From the NCBI GenBank assembly GCA_029379385.1, contig CM055608.1, positions 19,342,350 to 19,406,349 of the forward strand: 64,000 nucleotides of DNA, read 5' to 3'. The number at the start of each line of letters is the position of its first letter. Position 1 is the first letter of the stretch. The position numbers and the translations under genes were made by a program. Source of the stretch: Quillaja saponaria. Lineage: Eukaryota > Streptophyta > Magnoliopsida > Fabales > Quillajaceae. The notes beneath the pieces are model-generated. The model made no database searches, had not been told where the DNA came from, and saw only the letters and a program-made list of their open reading frames with translations. Shown piece by piece: positions 59,601 to 64,000 of this stretch.

Positions 59601-61780
59601 AAAATCTTGACTCGATTATTAAACATAAAATGATTATTAAAAATATCGACAGTAGTTCCCCGTAAGATGGAACATGCCCATAATACATATAAATAACCAG
59701 TTTACAAAGTCAACAGCAGGTCATAGTATCAGAATATACAGAGGAGCTCTCCTCCTAACAAAACATGAAATCACCATGGTCAATTCAATATATATCTAAC
59801 AACAATGCATAACACCTAAAGTGATTGCAAGTGTCGTTCCTTACACTTTAAGTATGCGATTTCAGAGATATACCTTACCGCAGCAGAGTTGGCAAGTATC
59901 AAATTTTGTCATGGCCAGTAGTAGTTTCCTGGAAACTGAAAAAAAATAATAATAATAACAAAGGAAGGAGTGAGTCATAAGGACTCGGTGAGTAAATCAC
60001 GTACCTTAAGGATAACAGTATCACATAACACATATAGCATAGTTTAAGCTCGTATTTAAATTACTTATACATGTACTTAATTATAGTTATCATACTATCC
60101 TAATTCAAGTAGTCCACAAATTTCAACATATCAATTAAATCATACTAACAAACAAACAAATAAACAAAAAAAGGACCAACGAGTAACTTAGCCCTGCACA
60201 ACAGTATCTCCTCCCACCGAGCATTTACGCGCCCGCACAATAAATTTATTCTTCTTACACTAATCCATCTCACTGGGATTAAGTACTCAATCTTTTAAAA
60301 ATATTTATCAGAATTAACATATCTTAAAAAAAAATTTAATTTTGTTGGCCCTTATCAACCACAATCAATATCAAACAATTATACTTTCAATTAAATCATT
60401 GAAATAATATACTCGAATATTTCTCAATATAACATAACAATTCAAATATACACATAATTGCACATAAGAATCTATCAACCATAGGGCACGTAATTCACTT
60501 ACAAAGCTCACAGATGTTGTTCGTCCTCTGCCCAGACTGTGAATATGGTGATGTATTCTCGATATGTTCCCGAACTGAAAATAATAAATTTGCATATTAC
60601 TAAAGATAATCACTTTATAACTAATTCCATAATTTGTAATTCACTATTTAATTGTGGAGACTTATGTGAACAAACTTCTATGTATTTAATAGCATATGAG
60701 TTCTCATACGTCTTCAGTTCATTATTTTAGAATGTACAAATTCTCATAATTATTGTATTAATCATATTTCATTTTTTAAATAAAAATTGAATTAATTACT
60801 TAAAGTTTAATTAAAAGTTGAAATTATACTTTTCATTACTTACTAGCAGCTATTAAATATATATATATATATATAAGTTCATTATCTTTAATTATTGATT
60901 TCTAATGTTAATTCTTTTAATTTCCATAATTTACTTTTACAAGTCCAATAAATCTACAACTTAGTTTACTTGTATCTCTTCTTCCTTTATTTTTTTTTTT
61001 TTTTTTTTTTTTTCCTAGTTAGGAATCATGTTCAATATCCCCTTAGGCCCACGAATTCATGCTTCAATTTTCCTTTCATCCTTCTCACTACTGCCCTACA
61101 CTAAGCTACCAAACTCTCTCTTCCTTTCACATTTAACACTAGCCACAAAAAGGAAATTGACAACCAAGTTGCTACCCAGAACAGGGGACAGTAGCTTAGT
61201 TGTTAATTTCAGCTCCAAAATTGATCACACCTCCACCCAATCTTCAAGTTGAATCCACCAATTCCTAACTAACTAAACTTACAACCATATTCACAAAATA
61301 GAATAGGAAAGGAAGGAGATCAACCACCCGAAACAGGGCCACTGAAATTTTGGCCATACCTTTGCTGCCGCCTCCCCTTAAGCTGGATTCTTGGTTCAAG
61401 CACACCTCATAAGAACTATAGGCAGGAAAAACCCAGCTGCTGGATCAAAGAATAAGACAACCCATGCCAATCAGCCAAGGAAACAATTACACAACAACAG
61501 GGGAAGGCAAGTTGGTTTCATCCATGAACAAAATTGAAAGAAAACTAAATTAATACCTTGACAGCCACCAACACTATCCACTAGAAATTTTGGATAATTC
61601 TTGCTTGGGAGGTGAAGTCGATTATAGAGGAGAAGGGACTATAGTCTTGGTAGCCACACTTCACAAAAAATGGATGGGATCGAATGGAAATAAAAGAAGA
61701 AAATAAGTAGATTGGTTAACATATTTGGTCCACTAATTATCAATTTTTAATTTGTGTGGCTTAAATAAGTTTTATATTAG

Positions 61781-61820
<40 letters not shown>

Positions 61821-63374
61821 TTTGTATACTTTTATTTAAAATCATTAGTTTCTAACTTATTATATAACAATATACCTTGATTTACTTATGATTAACATTT
61901 AACTGATATAAAAAAATCTATATCCGAATCACCCAATAAGGTCGTAACTTTAATTTACTTATACGTATATATATACACTTTCTTACTCTAATTTGTTTCA
62001 AGATAATCAATTACTTATATAATTACAAAATATTCACGTACAACATCCTAACATATGTGTTAGATTGTTAGGTTATGACATATAAGTTGATGTGTAAGTT
62101 TAGTAATTAAAAGATTATAACAATAGCGTTTATGAATTAAGTATTATTTGCGAATATGAATTTCAGTTATGGATCCTAATGTGCACCTGATGAGACTTGT
62201 GAACGCAAGTGTAAGTGACGAATGAAATCGGTTAAAGGTGAGTGGTTAACTGTTATCTTTGGGAGCTAGATTATTTTGTGTAATTATATGTATTTGAATA
62301 GATGTGATATATGGAAAATAAGCAAGTGTATTATTTTAGTGATTTATTTGAATTATGTTTGTTTGATATTAGTTGTGGTTGATAAGGGCTAACAAAATGA
62401 AATTTTTCGAAGAAATGATTTTTATCTCTGAAATTGAAATCTAGGTGCACCTAGGATATTCTGATTTGAAATTATGAGATATTTTTATTCTGAAAAATAT
62501 ATATATATTTTTTAATTCGATGCCTAGCCCCAGTGGGATGGATCATGTATAGAGATTAATTTGTTGTGCCGACGGGTAAATACCCGATAGGGGTGATACT
62601 GTTGTGTGGGGCTAGATTACTCGTTGGCCCTTTGTTTGCTTGTATGTTCTAATTGCGGTGCTTAGAATTGTGAACTTTGGATATATGGCTCGATATATAT
62701 ATATATATATGTTGTGTAACATGCGAATCGTGGCTTTATGAGACTTATAATTACATGAGTATTCTATTAATTTAGGATATGAATACTGTTACTTGAAATT
62801 AAATGATGACATATGTGTTTTGAGTGATGCTAGTACTCTTTTGGTATGTTTTTCACTCACAGAGTCCATAGGACTAACCTCTAGATTTGTTAAATTTTTT
62901 TTAGTAACAGAACCTCAAAGGAAATTAACCACTAATACAGGGTTTGCTGAGGATTTGATGACAAAGTATTCTTCGGAATCTCATACTTGAAGGCAAGGAT
63001 GAAGGCTTGCAGTTATATTAAAACTGTGGGGTATCTAATTTTGTATGATGTCATAGTTTAGTATTTATCTTGTTTATGATATGGACGGAGCAGATCTTCT
63101 TGTTGTCTTTGTGTTGTTATTGTATAAGAACCAGAGTTTAAAGGTTTGTATTTTAAGGCATGTTCCATATTACAGGGAATTTATGTTGAAATTTTTAGTA
63201 AGTTATGATTTGTCTCAATCAAGAAACTTTTATCGTTAACTTTTGTTTTATAAATTTTTAGTTTTATTCATTGGTTGATCAAGAGTCATAGTTGTTTCTT
63301 TATTTTGGAGTCAGGGTTACAGAGGTTTGGTTACCATTCCTCCAGCCAGTCATGTCTCCGTAGGGGGTGTGACA
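56666..63374 (+). mobile_element. family A LTR, copy A6: 5' LTR of an element leaving the window
   Basis: Starts TGTCATAACTTTTATAACTC in the Helitron helicase, ends GGGGTGTGACA at 63374 and is followed by a primer binding site, so it is a 5' LTR. Minus nested B4 and its duplication it measures 4090 bp, close to A1 (4193 bp), with which it shares the extended start. Core block 62519-62632, dyad at 62862-62876. The left flank is ATAAT (56661-56665); its partner should lie beyond the window. Confidence 0.8.
59467..62080 (-). mobile_element. solo LTR, family B, copy B4, inverted, nested in A6
   Basis: Flanked by TATAA (59462-59466 and 62081-62085). Begins TGTCACACCCTC, ends GTTAGGTTATGACA, 2614 bp. 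Core block in reverse at 60173-60290; run of 24 T at 60990-61013; (AT)n at 61784-61818. After its right end the host LTR A6 resumes with AGTAATTAAAAGATTATAAC. Confidence 0.9.
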
Positions 63375-63377
63375 AGT

Positions 63378-63389
63378 TGGTATTAGAGC
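63378..63389 (+). other. primer binding site, initiator tRNA-Met type
   Basis: TGGTATTAGAGC differs in one base from TGGTATCAGAGC and starts three bases after the LTR end TGTGACA. It shows that copy A6 is part of a full or longer element. Confidence 0.85.
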
Positions 63390-64000
63390 ATAGTTTAGAG
63401 GTACATGACTACAAATACGGGACGTTGTTGCTTTGTTTGCGTACGTTATCCAAGCCATATATGGACTTAGTGAATGTTCTAATTCATTATGACACTTCAA
63501 GTTGTGATTCGTTAATGTACTATCCTTGGCTTTATACGATAAATGAGCGTGGAATTTAATTCGTTTATGTTTGTTAGACATGATGACATGCAGTGATTGT
63601 GTTGAGAGTGGTGAGAGCTACTAGAATATTGGTCTTGATTAGAAGTTAATCAGATCTTAGATATCTTTGATAAGAGATTAAGTAATAAACAATCATGAGT
63701 AACTTAGTTGAAATCTTGAATTCAACAATAGTAGTAGTTTAACTAAATAGACTGTTGTTTGTAAAATTATTATACTTAAGACTTAAATAAGAACAATGAA
63801 GAATAAAGGAAATAAATAATCTACTTTATGTAGACTATAGGAACTATTGAAGAAACCCAGTTCGAACCTATTTATTCTTACCGTGAGATGGATCGTGGAA
63901 ATGTATTTTTATGTATAATTTATCATTTCCTCCCAAAACTTCTTCTCAAGAGATATGAAAAGCTTCCTTTATAACGTCAAACTTACAGACTAATTCCAAT
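63390..64000 (+). mobile_element. internal leader of the A-family element
   Basis: Sequence after the primer site; no gag start or other coding signature is visible in the 600 bp available (ORFs at 63275-63581 straddle the LTR end and are not genes). Whether the element is autonomous cannot be told from the window. Confidence 0.55.

Overview
This is a plant nuclear window: AT-rich, intron-containing gene relics of plant-specific families (CYP82-type P450, WUSCHEL-related homeobox, LOB domain), and a dense nest of plant LTR retrotransposons (Ty1/copia, Tekay-like and Athila-like Ty3/gypsy), a LINE tail and Helitron remains. I would place it in a repeat-rich eudicot; I cannot name the species. 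Only one gene looks intact: a three-exon minus-strand gene at about 18.6-19.7 kb encoding a small protein that begins MGCGIS.

Layout. 0-3.4 kb: 3' end of an RTE-like LINE, a featureless stretch, and a CYP82-like P450 pseudogene on the minus strand. 3.4-17.9 kb: a decayed copia element (gag, protease, RT and RNase H pieces between two related LTRs), split by a 9.9-kb Tekay-like gypsy element with a perfect 5-bp target-site duplication (CTAAT). That element is a composite: its gag runs into the integrase tail and 3' LTR of an Athila-like element, which then abuts the second half of the Tekay-like 3' LTR. 17.9-26.3 kb: the only low-transposon stretch, with the intact MGCG gene, a Tat-like/LARD-like LTR remnant, a 3 x 90-bp tandem repeat, a WOX homeodomain pseudogene and a LOB-domain pseudogene.

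26.3-63.4 kb: a graveyard of long LTRs of two related families, here called A (about 3.4-4.2 kb) and B (about 2.4-2.6 kb). Most are solo LTRs, recognisable by TG...CA-type ends and 5-bp target-site duplications, and several are nested. They interrupt a second WOX pseudogene region (43-44.4 kb) and a minus-strand Helitron remnant (50.8-56.7 kb) comprising a PIF1-like helicase C-terminus and an RPA70-like gene with a B-family LTR in one of its introns. The last A copy is not solo: it is followed by a tRNA-Met-type primer binding site at 63378, so an element continues beyond the window.

No rRNA, tRNA, CRISPR or bacterial-type feature was seen. Nothing forms a working pathway; the story is insertion, solo-LTR formation, deletion and point decay. 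All family assignments come from reading translations by eye, without database searches.
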